Shown here one piece after another: positions 45,441-54,405 of a DNA stretch of 64,000 nucleotides (its first letter is position 1; each line of letters starts with the position of its first letter). The notes under the pieces are model-generated. The model made no database searches and was not told where the DNA came from. It saw only the letters and a program-made list of their open reading frames with translations. Source of the stretch: Actinopolymorpha cephalotaxi (GTDB taxonomy: Bacteria; Actinomycetota; Actinomycetes; Propionibacteriales; Actinopolymorphaceae); contig NZ_JACBZA010000001.1 of NCBI RefSeq assembly GCF_013408535.1, forward strand, positions 1,364,001-1,428,000, given 5' to 3'. The position numbers were made by a program, and so were the translations under genes.

Positions 45441-45763
45441 ACCTGCCTGCCCCAACCCCACCGCGCGAACTCTGTGTGCGGCGGGACCCGCATGCGCGCC
45501 TGGATCCCCGTGTGCGCCTGTTATGCCGTGTGCGTCGGTATCCCCGCGCGCGTCGGTACGTCCATGCGTCCCGCCGGTACGTACGTCGTGCGCCCTCCGG
45601 CGGCCGGCCGCCATGCCTCGCATTCGCGACATCTCCGGGCCGACACGCCGAGCCGGGAGCTTGTATTCGAATCGCGCCGGGAGCCTGACCTGCAAGGACG
45701 CCGAGACGTGTGTGCGGCGACACGCGGAGCGCCTTGCATGCCCGGCGGGAGCGACGTAGCGTA

Positions 45764-45811
45764 CCCCTAGATGTGGTAGTTACAGACCTGTAAGTCATCC
45801 ACAGGTTGTGA
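45764..45811. promoter_or_regulatory. Candidate pair of NrdR boxes
   Basis: CCCCTAGATGTGGTAG (45764-45779) and CATCCACAGGTTGTGA (45796-45811) each match the published NrdR consensus ACACWATATATWGTGT at about 8-9 of 16 positions. The 32-base offset equals about three helical turns, as in known paired sites. The match is weak individually; position and spacing support it. Confidence 0.4.
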
Positions 45812-45860
45812 TTCGCAAGGCACAGGTTCTCCCCAGGTCATCCACAGGTTCGTCCCCAGG
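45800..45860 (+). repeat. CACAGGTT direct repeats upstream of nrdR
   Basis: CACAGGTT starts at 45800, 45821 and 45843 (spacing 21 and 22 bases). Copies 1 and 3 share TCATCCACAGGTT; copies 2 and 3 share the extension TCCCCAGG. They resemble half DnaA boxes (TCATCCACA). Confidence 0.7.
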
Positions 45861-45937
45861 GGAGACGGTGCCGGCGAGGGTCGGACGAAGATCGGCCGGG
45901 CGTCGTGCCCGCCGGCGGCGAGGGGAGTCACGAGGCG

Positions 45938-46432
45938 ATGCACTGCCCGTTCTGCCGGCATCCTGACAGTCGGGTGGTCGACAGCCGCACCGCCGACGAC
46001 GGCGCCGCCATCCGGCGCCGGCGCCAGTGCCTGGACTGCGAGCGCCGGTTCACCACCGTCGAGCAGGTCACGCTCGCCGTGGTCAAGCGCAGCGCCGTCA
46101 CCGAGCCGTTCAGCCGCGAGAAGGTCATCACCGGGGTACGCAAGGCGTGCAAGGGTCGGCCCGTCACCGAGGACTCCCTCGCGCAGTTGGCGCAGCGGGT
46201 GGAGGAGGCGATCCGGTCCACCGGTTCGGCGGAGATCCCCTCCCACGAGGTGGGGCTCGCCATTCTCGGTCCGCTCCGGGAGTTGGACGAGGTGGCCTAC
46301 ATGCGCTTCGCCAGCGTCTACCGCAGCTTCGACACCCTGGCCGACTTCGAGACCGAGATCGCGGTGCTACGCGCCGAGCACGACGAGACGGTGCCCGAGC
46401 CACGCCCGGGCGGGCAACCCACCAGGCCCTAG
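45938..46432 (+). CDS. nrdR: Transcriptional repressor NrdR
   Basis: NrdR represses ribonucleotide reductase genes in response to ATP/dATP. The 164-residue protein starts at ATG 45938 ([17 protein letters not shown]). The zinc ribbon uses Cys3, Cys6, Cys31 and Cys34; the ATP-cone domain (about 45-135) has [20 protein letters not shown] and a C-terminal [16 protein letters not shown]. It is 219 bases upstream of nrdJ. The two genes are the normal actinobacterial nrdRJ operon. Candidate boxes upstream suggest autoregulation. Confidence 0.96.
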   Translation: MHCPFCRHPDSRVVDSRTADDGAAIRRRRQCLDCERRFTTVEQVTLAVVKRSAVTEPFSREKVITGVRKACKGRPVTEDSLAQLAQRVEEAIRSTGSAEIPSHEVGLAILGPLRELDEVAYMRFASVYRSFDTLADFETEIAVLRAEHDETVPEPRPGGQPTRP

Positions 46433-46651
46433 ACAAGCGGCCCTTGACAACGACAAGCCGCTCTTGACGAGCGGCCGGACACCGGCCGCGGGCCCCGGAC
46501 GCACCCGGGCCCCGTGGTCGCCCACGACGTAGCCAACACGAAGCAGGACCCGAAAGAAGTCCACGACCTGCCCGGGCGGACGAGGGGAAGCCGCCCACCC
46601 GGGCCACGAAGCTGGTCGGCGCAGACGACCAGCAGGACAAGGAGAACCAGC

Positions 46652-49498
46652 ATGACGGAGACGGTCAGCAGTCCCAGCACTCGCGGGGGCGCGAAGGGTC
46701 GCGCGGCGAAGGGACTGAAGGTCAACCGGATCTTCACCACCCCCGGCACCCATCCGTACGACGAGGTGACCTGGGAGCGCCGGGACGTCGTTCAGCAGAA
46801 CTGGAAGACCGGCGAGACCGTCTTCGAACAGCGCGGTGTGGAGTACCCCGACTTCTGGTCGGTCAACGCGTCCACCATCGTCACCACGAAGTACTTCCGT
46901 GGGGCCGTCGGCACCCCCGAGCGCGAGTGGAGCCTGAAGCAGCTCATCGACCGGGTGGTGAAGACCTACCGCGCGGCCGGTGAGGAGCACGGCTACTTCG
47001 CCACTCCGGGCGACGCCGAGGTGTTCGAGCACGAGCTGGTCTGGATGCTGCTGCACCAGTACTTCAGCTTCAACAGCCCGGTGTGGTTCAACGTCGGCAC
47101 GCCCTCGCCCCAGCAGGTCTCGGCGTGCTTCATCCTCGCCGTCGACGATTCGATGGACTCCATCCTGAACTGGTACAAGGAGGAGGGGCTGATCTTCAAG
47201 GGCGGCTCCGGCGCGGGCGTCAACCTCTCCCGCATCCGGGCCAGCCGGGAGCTGCTCTCCTCCGGTGGCACCGCCTCCGGTCCGGTGTCGTTCATGCGTG
47301 GCGCCGACGCGTCCGCCGGCACGATCAAGTCCGGTGGTGCCACCCGCCGGGCGGCGAAGATGGTCATCCTCGACGTGGACCACCCCGACGTCGAGGAGTT
47401 CATCGAGACAAAGGCGCGCGAGGAGAACAAGATCCGCGCGCTGCGCGACGCCGGGTTCGACATGGACCTCGGCGGCGCCGACATCCACTCCGTGCAGTAC
47501 CAGAACGCCAACAACTCGGTGCGGGTCTCCGACGAGTTCATGCGCGCGGTGGAGGGCGGCACGTCGTTCGGCCTGCGCGGCCGGCAGGACGGCGAGGTGA
47601 TCGACGAGGTCGACGCGAAGAAGCTGTTCCGCCGGATCTCCGAGGCCGCGTGGGGCTGCGCCGACCCCGGTCTGCAGTACGACGACACCATCAACGACTG
47701 GCACACCTGCCCCGAGACGGGGCGGATCACCGCGTCCAACCCGTGCTCGGAGTACATGCACCTGGACAACTCCTCGTGCAACCTCGCCTCGCTCAACCTG
47801 CTGAAGTTCCTGCGGGACGACGGGCAGTTCGACGTGCAGAACTTCGCCAAGGCCGTCGAGCTGGTCATCACCGCGATGGACATCTCGATCTGCTTCGCCG
47901 ACTTCCCCACCGAGGCGATCGGGCAGACGACCCGCGACTACCGCCAGCTCGGCATCGGCTACGCCAACCTCGGCGCGCTGCTGATGGCCACCGGCCACGG
48001 CTACGACTCCGACGGCGGCCGGGCGATGGCGGCCGCGATCTCCTCGCTGATGACCGGCACCGCCTACAAGCGTTCGGCCGAGCTGGCCGGCATCGTCGGC
48101 CCGTACGCCGGTTACGCCCGCAACGCGGTGCCGCACCAGCGGGTGATCCGCAAGCATGCCGCGGCCAACGACGCCGTGCGCTCGGTCGGCGAGCTCGACC
48201 GGTCGGTCCTGTCCGCTGCCGGGCAGGCCTGGCAGGGCGCGCTGGAGGCCGGCGGCAAGCACGGCTACCGCAACGCCCAGGCCTCGGTGATCGCGCCCAC
48301 CGGCACCATCGGCCTGGCGATGGACTGCGACACCACCGGCATCGAGCCCGACCTCGCGCTGGTCAAGTTCAAGAAGCTGGTCGGCGGCGGGTCGATGCAG
48401 ATCGTCAACAACACCGTTCCGCGCGCGCTGGCGAGCCTCGGCTACCAGCAGGAGCAGGTCGAGGCGATCGTCGAGTACATCGCCGAGCACGGCCACGTCA
48501 TCGACGCACCGGGCCTGAAGCCCGAGCACTACGAGGTGTTCGACTGCGCGATGGGCACCAGGGCGATCCGCCCGATGGGCCACGTCAACATGATGGCCGC
48601 GGTGCAGCCGTTCGTGTCCGGGGCGATCTCCAAGACGGTCAACATGCCGGAGACGGCGAGCGTCGAGGAAGTCGAGGAGATCTACTTCCAGGGCTGGAAG
48701 CTGGGTCTGAAGGCCCTCGCGATCTACCGCGACAACTGCAAGGTCGGCCAGCCGCTGTCCGACGCCCGGGCCAAGAAGGCCGAGGCGAAGAAGGAGGAGA
48801 CCTCTCCCCAGGTGGTGGTGGAGTACCGGCCCACCCGCAGGCGGCTGCCGAAGTCGCGGCCGTCGCGCACCACGTCGTTCACCGTGGGCGGTGCCGAGGG
48901 CTACATGACCGCCGGCTCCTACCCCGACGACGGGCTGGGCGAGGTGTTCCTGAAGCTCGGCAAGCAGGGGTCGACCCTGGCCGGGGTGATGGACGCGTTC
49001 TCGATCGCGATCTCGATCGCACTGCAGTACGGCGTTCCGCTGGAGACGTTCGTCCAGAAGTTCACCAACCTGCGGTTCGAGCCGGCCGGGATGACCGACG
49101 ACCCCGACGTCCGGATGGCGCAGTCGATGATGGACTACATCTTCCGGCGGCTGGCCCTGGACTACCTGCCGTTCGAGAACCGCTCGGCACTCGGGATCTA
49201 CTCCGCGGACGAGCGCCAGCGCCAGCTCGAGACGGGGTCCTACGAGCCGGCCGAGGTGCCCTCCGACACCGGTGACGCATCCTCGCTCCGCCAGGTGGAG
49301 GAGGCAGCTGAGGCCGCGGTGTCCGCCCCTGCCGCCAAGCCGGCACCGGTCGAGGCACACACCTCGACGGAGCTGCTGGAGGCGATCCAGGGCACGACCG
49401 CCGACGCGCCGCTGTGCTTCACCTGCGGTACGAAGATGCGCCCGGCCGGGAGCTGCTTCGTCTGCGAGGGCTGCGGCAGCACCAGCGGCTGCAGCTGA
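46652..49498 (+). CDS. nrdJ: Adenosylcobalamin-dependent ribonucleotide reductase (class II)
   Basis: NrdJ reduces ribonucleotides for DNA synthesis using B12. The 948-residue protein starts at ATG 46652 behind AAGGAGAA. The family landmarks are FSFNSPVWFNVG, QQVSACFILAVDDSMDSI, GGSGAGVNLSRIR, NPCSEYMHLDNSSCNLASLN (about 362-381, containing the Asn-Cys-Glu radical site), PTGTIGLAMDCDTTGIEP and the C-terminal zinc/thiol region CFTCGTKM, CFVCEGCG. No ATP-cone at the N-terminus and no intein. A 19-bp hairpin ends the operon. nrdR lies upstream. Confidence 0.97.
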   Translation: MTETVSSPSTRGGAKGRAAKGLKVNRIFTTPGTHPYDEVTWERRDVVQQNWKTGETVFEQRGVEYPDFWSVNASTIVTTKYFRGAVGTPEREWSLKQLIDRVVKTYRAAGEEHGYFATPGDAEVFEHELVWMLLHQYFSFNSPVWFNVGTPSPQQVSACFILAVDDSMDSILNWYKEEGLIFKGGSGAGVNLSRIRASRELLSSGGTASGPVSFMRGADASAGTIKSGGATRRAAKMVILDVDHPDVEEFIETKAREENKIRALRDAGFDMDLGGADIHSVQYQNANNSVRVSDEFMRAVEGGTSFGLRGRQDGEVIDEVDAKKLFRRISEAAWGCADPGLQYDDTINDWHTCPETGRITASNPCSEYMHLDNSSCNLASLNLLKFLRDDGQFDVQNFAKAVELVITAMDISICFADFPTEAIGQTTRDYRQLGIGYANLGALLMATGHGYDSDGGRAMAAAISSLMTGTAYKRSAELAGIVGPYAGYARNAVPHQRVIRKHAAANDAVRSVGELDRSVLSAAGQAWQGALEAGGKHGYRNAQASVIAPTGTIGLAMDCDTTGIEPDLALVKFKKLVGGGSMQIVNNTVPRALASLGYQQEQVEAIVEYIAEHGHVIDAPGLKPEHYEVFDCAMGTRAIRPMGHVNMMAAVQPFVSGAISKTVNMPETASVEEVEEIYFQGWKLGLKALAIYRDNCKVGQPLSDARAKKAEAKKEETSPQVVVEYRPTRRRLPKSRPSRTTSFTVGGAEGYMTAGSYPDDGLGEVFLKLGKQGSTLAGVMDAFSIAISIALQYGVPLETFVQKFTNLRFEPAGMTDDPDVRMAQSMMDYIFRRLALDYLPFENRSALGIYSADERQRQLETGSYEPAEVPSDTGDASSLRQVEEAAEAAVSAPAAKPAPVEAHTSTELLEAIQGTTADAPLCFTCGTKMRPAGSCFVCEGCGSTSGCS

Positions 49499-49522
49499 GT
49501 CCGCGTACCACCCGTCGGTAGC

Positions 49523-49564
49523 ACCGGCTGTCCCCCGAAACTCCGGTTTCGGGGGACAGCCGGT
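49523..49564 (+). terminator. Near-ideal 19-bp terminator after nrdJ
   Basis: ACCGGCTGTCCCCCGAAAC pairs perfectly with its complement around a TCCG tetraloop, 25 bases after the stop. This is the strongest hairpin in the window. Confidence 0.9.
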
Positions 49565-49599
49565 TGCGGGTACATCCGGGCCGTGGTCAGGTGGTCGAC

Positions 49600-49995
49600 A
49601 TGGGAACCCGCCAGGCCAGCACCACCGTCTACGCCGACCCCGACGTGGTGTTCGACTATCTCTCCGACGTCTCGCACCTGCCGCGGTACTTCCACTCGAT
49701 GACCCGCGCGCAGGCCGAGGGCGGCAACAAGGTCGAGGTGGAGGCGGACCTCGACGGCAAGGAAGTGACCGGTGAGGCCTGGCTGGAGGCCGACCGCGAC
49801 CAGCGCACGCTGCGCTGGGGAAGCCCCGGCCCCAGCGACTACCACGGCGAGCTCAGCGTCGCCGAGGCCGACAACCGGACCAGCGTCGTCACTGTCACCC
49901 TGCACACCGAGCGCACCGACGACCCGGCGATCGACGCCGGGCTGGCCGAGACGTTGAGCAACATCGCCACCGAGGTGCGCGCGCAGGAGAAGTGA
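49600..49995 (+). CDS. SRPBCC family protein
   Basis: The 131-residue protein starts at ATG 49600. The N-terminal STTVYADPDVVFDYLSDVSHLPRYF and the pattern of beta strands followed by a C-terminal helix (IDAGLAETLSNIATEV) are those of the START/SRPBCC hydrophobic-cavity fold (polyketide cyclase-like). Ligand unknown. It is small, soluble and has no catalytic motif that I can point to. A separate protein with its own ribosome binding site follows after 125 bases. Confidence 0.7.
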   Translation: MGTRQASTTVYADPDVVFDYLSDVSHLPRYFHSMTRAQAEGGNKVEVEADLDGKEVTGEAWLEADRDQRTLRWGSPGPSDYHGELSVAEADNRTSVVTVTLHTERTDDPAIDAGLAETLSNIATEVRAQEK

Positions 49996-50120
49996 CGAGT
50001 ACGGCAACCAGGTTCACCGCGGCACTGACGCACGGTGCCCCAGAGCGCGGCGACCCAGAGCACGGCGACCGACGAGTACCGCGACCCGCAGGTACGGCGA
50101 CACACGAGGAGGCGGCGACG

Positions 50121-50795
50121 ATGCGCGTCGTACTGGCTGGTGCCCACGGAAAGATCGGGATTCGGCTCGGGACCCTGCTGGCGCGGCGCCGGGACGAGGT
50201 GGTGGGGATCATCCGCAACCCCGACCACGCCACCGAGCTGGAGGCCGCGGGCATTCAGCCGGCCGTCCTCGACCTCGAGCACGCCGACGCCGACGAGGTG
50301 TCGGACCTCCTGGCCGACTCCGACGCCGCGATCTTCAGCGCGGGCGCCGGGCCCGGCAGCGGGGTCGCCCGCAAGGACACCGTCGACCGGGGCGCGGCGG
50401 TCCTGCTCGCCGCCGCGGCCGAGCAGGCCAGGGTGCGGCGGCTCCTCCAGGTCTCGTCCATGGGAGTGGAGTCCGTCCGTGGCGGGGTCACCCCCGAGGG
50501 CGTGGACGAGGTGTTCGTCGCCTATCTGCGGGCCAAACTCGCCGCCGAGGAGGACCTGCGCCAGCGCGACCTGGACTGGACGATCCTGCGTCCCGGCGGC
50601 CTCACCGACGACCCGGGCACCGGCCGGGTCCGGCTCGCGCCTCGGGTCGACCGCGGGTCGGTCAGCCGCGACGACGTGGCCACCGTCCTCGCCGCGTTGC
50701 TGGACACTCCGGCGACCGCCGGGATGGTCCTCGAACTCGTCGGTGGCGAGGAATCGATCGAGGCCGCGGTGGCCAGGGTGGCCCGGGAAGGCTGA
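50121..50795 (+). CDS. NAD(P)-binding Rossmann protein (atypical SDR)
   Basis: The 224-residue protein starts at ATG 50121 behind GAGGAGG. The cofactor loop is GAHGKIG near residues 7-13, followed by VVGIIRNPDH; the NAD(P)-binding fold resembles YwnB/YhfK-type SDRs of the NAD(P)H-binding (NmrA-like) group. The region QVSSMGVES and the YLRAKLAAEEDLR Tyr-x3-Lys pair (about 133-136) preserve an SDR-like active site; WTILRPGGLTDDPGTG is typical. Substrate unknown. A repeat of GGCTGAACCCG-type units begins at its stop. Confidence 0.8.
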   Translation: MRVVLAGAHGKIGIRLGTLLARRRDEVVGIIRNPDHATELEAAGIQPAVLDLEHADADEVSDLLADSDAAIFSAGAGPGSGVARKDTVDRGAAVLLAAAAEQARVRRLLQVSSMGVESVRGGVTPEGVDEVFVAYLRAKLAAEEDLRQRDLDWTILRPGGLTDDPGTGRVRLAPRVDRGSVSRDDVATVLAALLDTPATAGMVLELVGGEESIEAAVARVAREG

Positions 50796-51145
50796 ACCCG
50801 AGAGGCTGGACCCGGGAAAGCCGACGCCGTCCCCGGAAGGTCGCTCCGGATGTCCGATGTCCGGCCCGGTAAACGCTGTGTGAAATGTTCCGGCCCTCCA
50901 CGCCTGACCGGCCCGGTTGTGATGTGAGTCACTTCGGCGCCGTGGAATGCTCGGGGTATCGATGTCGCTGAGGCACGATGTGGGCAGCGTCGCCCGGCCG
51001 ATCCGCCTCGCCTTCCAACACCTGCGCTGATCGTCCCGTCGTCGACCACGCCCCGCGCTCCTTTCGGATGGCGTGCCGTGACCCGGCGCTCGGCCTGCGT
51101 ACACCCGCTCGCCCGTACCACCAACGAACTGCTTCGGAGTCCACT
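50796..51145. other. 350-base region before the Bcr/CflA gene
   Basis: It begins with degenerate 15-base repeats of the preceding gene's stop region (about 50785-50850). No ORF is supported. A CRP-like palindrome lies at 50918-50933. GGAG near 51136 is the next ribosome binding site. Confidence 0.45.
50918..50933. promoter_or_regulatory. CRP/GlxR-type operator candidate
   Basis: TGTGATGTGAGTCACT matches TGTGA-N6-TCACA at 9 of 10 defined positions. It is 213 bases upstream of the exporter start. Confidence 0.5.
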
Positions 51146-52453
51146 GTGCGTACCTCCGCCGGCAATGCCGGCGTGCCCCGGATGCCTCTGCTGGTCCTGC
51201 TCCTCGGCTCGATCACCGCGATCGGCCCGATGTCGATCGACCTGTACCTCCCCGCGTTCCCAGAGCTCGCCCGCTCGCTACACACCACCGAGCCGCTGGT
51301 GCAGCTCACTCTCACCGCGTGCCTGGTGGGCCTGGCGGTCGGCCAGGCGCTGATCGGCCCGCTGTCCGACGCGATCGGCCGCCGCCGCCCGTTGCTGGTC
51401 GGCATGGCGGGGTACGCCGTCGCCTCGGTGCTCTGCGCGCTCGCGCCCACGGTGGAGGCGCTGGCCGCCGGCCGCTTCCTGCAGGGGCTGGCCGGCTCCG
51501 CCGGAGCGGTACTCGCCCAGGCCCTGGTACGCGACCTCGTGGACGGCCCGATGGTCGCCAGCATCCTGAGCCGGCTGCTGCTGGTGATGGGGGTGGCGCC
51601 CGTGATCGCGCCGACCCTGGGCGGCCAGCTGCTCGGCCTCACCGGCTGGCGCGGGCTGTTCTGGCTGCTCGCGGCGTTCGGGCTGGTGATGACCGGTGTC
51701 GTCGCGGTCTTCGTCCGGGAGACGCTGACCGCCGAACGCCGCCGGACGGGTGGGGTCGTGGGCACGCTGCGCACCTACCGCATGCTGGTGCGCGACCGGC
51801 GCTACGTGGGGTACGCCGGGATGTCGGCGTTCGGCTTCCTCGCCATCTTCGGCTACGTCTCCGGCTCGCCGTTCGCCTACCAGGTGGTGCACGGGGTGTC
51901 CCCGCAGACGTACGGCCTGCTGTTCGGCATGAACTCCGTCGGCCTGGTCGCCGCCAGCCAGTGGAACGCGCGCCTCGTGCTGCGGGTCCCGCCGTTCCAG
52001 ATCCTGCGGCGGGCGCTGTGGCTCAGCGTCACCGCGGCGGTGGCCCTGGTGTTCACCGCCACGACCGGCGCGTTCGGGCTGGCGGGGCTGGCGGTGCCGC
52101 TGTTCGCGCTGATGACGAGCATCGGCCTGGTGCTGCCGAACGCCGGCGCGCTGGCGCTGAACCGGCACCCGGAGTCGGCGGGCACGGCCGCGGCCATGGT
52201 CGGGATGACGCAGTTCATGGTGGGCGCAGCCGCCGGCCCGTTCATCGGCTCGCTCGGCTCGCACACGGCCGTCCCGATGGCCGGGGTGATCGCGGCCGGA
52301 GTGCTCGGCGTCCTCGCGATCGCGCTCGTTCTCGCGCCGTCGGAGCCCCGCACCCGCGGGTCCGGCGGGGCACGCACCGACGGTGCGACGGTCGTGGACG
52401 AGGGGATCGCCACGACGGTGGAGCGCGAGCAGGCGGCGCCGCTCCCGCACTGA
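51146..52453 (+). CDS. Bcr/CflA family MFS drug:proton exporter
   Basis: The 435-residue protein starts at GTG 51146 behind GGAG. It has 12 membrane helices. The Bcr/CflA signature is present: MSIDLYLPAFPELA in TM1, GQALIGPLSDAIGRRRPLL (motif A) in loop 2-3, GAVLAQALVRDL and APTLGGQLL after TM5. Such proteins export antibiotics such as bicyclomycin or chloramphenicol, or sulfonamides; the natural substrate is unknown. The C-terminal 35 residues are hydrophilic. A CRP-like site lies upstream. Confidence 0.85.
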   Translation: MRTSAGNAGVPRMPLLVLLLGSITAIGPMSIDLYLPAFPELARSLHTTEPLVQLTLTACLVGLAVGQALIGPLSDAIGRRRPLLVGMAGYAVASVLCALAPTVEALAAGRFLQGLAGSAGAVLAQALVRDLVDGPMVASILSRLLLVMGVAPVIAPTLGGQLLGLTGWRGLFWLLAAFGLVMTGVVAVFVRETLTAERRRTGGVVGTLRTYRMLVRDRRYVGYAGMSAFGFLAIFGYVSGSPFAYQVVHGVSPQTYGLLFGMNSVGLVAASQWNARLVLRVPPFQILRRALWLSVTAAVALVFTATTGAFGLAGLAVPLFALMTSIGLVLPNAGALALNRHPESAGTAAAMVGMTQFMVGAAAGPFIGSLGSHTAVPMAGVIAAGVLGVLAIALVLAPSEPRTRGSGGARTDGATVVDEGIATTVEREQAAPLPH

Positions 52454-52482
52454 CAGGCCCCGCCTGCGGGCAGACTGGGTAC

Positions 52483-53550
52483 GTGGTCATCCGGCGCTGG
52501 GTCCTGCACGTCGACCTCGACCAGTTCATCGCCGCCGTCGAGGTGCTCCGCCGCCCCGAGCTCGCCGGCCGGCCGGTGGTGGTCGGGGGTTCCGGCGACC
52601 CGACCCAGCGTGGGGTGGTGGCCACCGCGTCGTACGAGGCCCGCGAGTTCGGGGTGCGGTCGGGGATGCCGCTGTGGACCGCCGCCAAGCGGTGCCCGGA
52701 CGCGGTGTTCCTGGCCGCCGATCATCCGGTCTACGAAGAGGCGTCGGCGCGGGTGATGGACACCCTGCGGGAGTTCCCCGCCGTGGTCGAGGTGATGGGC
52801 TGGGACGAGGCGTTCCTGGAGGTGCACACCGACGACCCCGAGTCGCTGGCCCACGACATCCGGCACGCGGTGCGGGAACGGACCCGGCTGAACTGCTCGG
52901 TCGGCATCGGGGACAACAAGCTCCGCGCGAAGCTGGCCACCGGTTTCGGCAAGCCCGCCGGGGTGTTCCGGCTCACCGAGGACAACTGGTGGACGGTGAT
53001 GGGCGACCTGCGCACCGACGCGCTGTGGGGGATCGGGACGAAGACCGCCCGCAAGCTCGCCGACCTCGGGATCGACAGCGTGCGCGGGCTCGCGGCCGCG
53101 GACCCGCACCTGCTCGCGGACCGGCTGGGCCCGACGATGGGCCCGTGGTACCGCCGGCTCGCCCGTGGCGCGGACACCTCCCCGGTGGTCGGCACGCCGT
53201 ACGTCCCGCGCTCACGCAGCCGGGAGACGACGTTCCAGGAGAACCTCACCGACTGGACCGCCGTTCGGGCGCAGGTCGTCCTGCTCGCCGCCCGGGTGGC
53301 CGAGGACGTACGGGCGGAGGGCCGGCCGGCGGCGCGGGTGGGGATCAAGGTGCGCTTCGCGCCGTTCGTGACGCTGACCCGCAGCGTGCGGCTGCCCGCA
53401 CCGACCAGTGACCCGGCCGCGATCGAGGCGGGCGCGCTGGCGGCGCTGGAGAAGTTCTCCGCACAGGAGCGAACGGACCGGCACGGCGGCGACCGGGCGG
53501 TCCGGCTGCTGGGGGTGCGCGCGGAGTTCGCCGAGCAGGCGGAGACCTGA
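52483..53550 (+). CDS. dinB: Y-family DNA polymerase IV (DinB-like)
   Basis: This translesion polymerase is 355 residues from GTG 52483 (MVIRRWVLHVDLDQFIAAVE). The first catalytic Asp is in HVDLDQF and the second acidic pair is Asp108-Glu109 in GWDEAFLEV, an actinobacterial variant of the usual SIDEAF. The thumb helix-hairpin-helix (LWGIGTKTARKLADLGI) and little finger (RETTFQENL, RLLGVRAEF) are present. It lacks an obvious C-terminal beta-clamp peptide. No SOS box is seen upstream, so damage induction is not supported. Confidence 0.88.
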   Translation: MVIRRWVLHVDLDQFIAAVEVLRRPELAGRPVVVGGSGDPTQRGVVATASYEAREFGVRSGMPLWTAAKRCPDAVFLAADHPVYEEASARVMDTLREFPAVVEVMGWDEAFLEVHTDDPESLAHDIRHAVRERTRLNCSVGIGDNKLRAKLATGFGKPAGVFRLTEDNWWTVMGDLRTDALWGIGTKTARKLADLGIDSVRGLAAADPHLLADRLGPTMGPWYRRLARGADTSPVVGTPYVPRSRSRETTFQENLTDWTAVRAQVVLLAARVAEDVRAEGRPAARVGIKVRFAPFVTLTRSVRLPAPTSDPAAIEAGALAALEKFSAQERTDRHGGDRAVRLLGVRAEFAEQAET

Positions 53551-53580
53551 CGGGGCGGCGACGGGGCGGTGGTCCCCGGG

Positions 53581-54405
53581 TCACACCGGCAGGAGATACC
53601 TGCGTTCGCGACCGTACGCCGAGAAGCCGGCCCGGCGCAGGATGGGACCCGACGTCGCCACCCGGCCCTTCACCAGGCCCAGGGTCGCGCCGTGGTCGCG
53701 GGCGATGGCCAGCCTGGTCAGCAGAACGGCGCGGTAGGCGCCGCCGCCGCGCAACGCGGGACGGGTCGCGGCACCCCACAACCTGGCCACCCCGCCGGCG
53801 AGGGTGCAGCCGCCCATGGAGGCGGGCTCGTTTCCGGCGTACGCCACCACCCGGAACTCCTCGCGCTCACCGATCGGCCGCGCGCACTCGGCGAGTTCGC
53901 GGTCCAGTTGCTCCGCCGGGGGCGGCTCTCCCCCCCACACCTCCCGCGACACCAGGTGCGCGTCGGCCAGGGTCTGGGCGTCGTCCACGGGCACGCACCG
54001 GACGTCGACCGCGCCGACGTCGGGGAGCGGGCCGGTCAGGTCGTACGCGAGGACGTCCACGGTTTCACTGAGCGCCGCACCCGCGGTGCGCAACCAGGGT
54101 TCGAGGTCCGCGGGGCGGCTCGCGGCGGACAGCCACCAGCTCACCTGGTCCCGGCCCCACCGGCGTACCTGACCGGCGACCTCCTGGACGAGCGCGTCCG
54201 CGGGACGCTCGGACCGGCACCAGGCGACCTGGGTGCCGGAGGAGAACCATTCCGGGTAGGCGATCAGGTGGTAGTCGTCGGTACGTACCTCCGAGGCGCC
54301 GTCGGGCACCCAGACCCAGTCCGCCGCGGCGGCCAGGATCCGGTCCCGGGTCCACTCACCCGCGAGGTCGCTCGCGGACGCCGGTGCGCCGGCGCCGGCC
54401 TTCAT
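53581..54405 (-). CDS. GNAT family acetyltransferase
   Basis: The 274-residue protein starts at ATG 54405, overlapping the stop of the proline-rich protein's gene (ATGA). The acetyl-CoA-binding C-terminal part has RLWGAATRPALRGGGAYRAVLLTRLAIARDHG (about 215-246) and ends RRAGFSAYGRERRYLLPV, a common GNAT end. The N-terminal half (about 1-140) resembles a second, degenerate GNAT-like domain. The target is unknown. Confidence 0.7.
   Translation of the reverse strand: MKAGAGAPASASDLAGEWTRDRILAAAADWVWVPDGASEVRTDDYHLIAYPEWFSSGTQVAWCRSERPADALVQEVAGQVRRWGRDQVSWWLSAASRPADLEPWLRTAGAALSETVDVLAYDLTGPLPDVGAVDVRCVPVDDAQTLADAHLVSREVWGGEPPPAEQLDRELAECARPIGEREEFRVVAYAGNEPASMGGCTLAGGVARLWGAATRPALRGGGAYRAVLLTRLAIARDHGATLGLVKGRVATSGPILRRAGFSAYGRERRYLLPV

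Larger units (their letters stand above)
45441..45937. other. 497-base region upstream of nrdR with two kinds of repeats
   Basis: From about 45475 to 45600 a GTGTGCGYC/GTCGGTAYCC theme recurs four to five times. Short overlapping frames exist in both directions but are repeat-driven and not called. From 45764 onward lie candidate NrdR boxes and CACAGGTT repeats. I see no B12 riboswitch (no B12-box). Confidence 0.5.

Noticed and set aside
45474-45798. Several overlapping small frames with Arg-rich products after the LysM gene
   Set aside because: They follow from degenerate repeats, overlap on both strands and have no ribosome binding site.
45441-45937. B12 riboswitch before nrdRJ
   Set aside because: No B12-box motif or matching architecture; in actinomycetes the riboswitch controls nrdAB rather than nrdJ.
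46367-49360. Minus-strand frame opposite nrdJ
   Set aside because: nrdJ is unambiguous; the antisense frame reflects GC skew at third positions.
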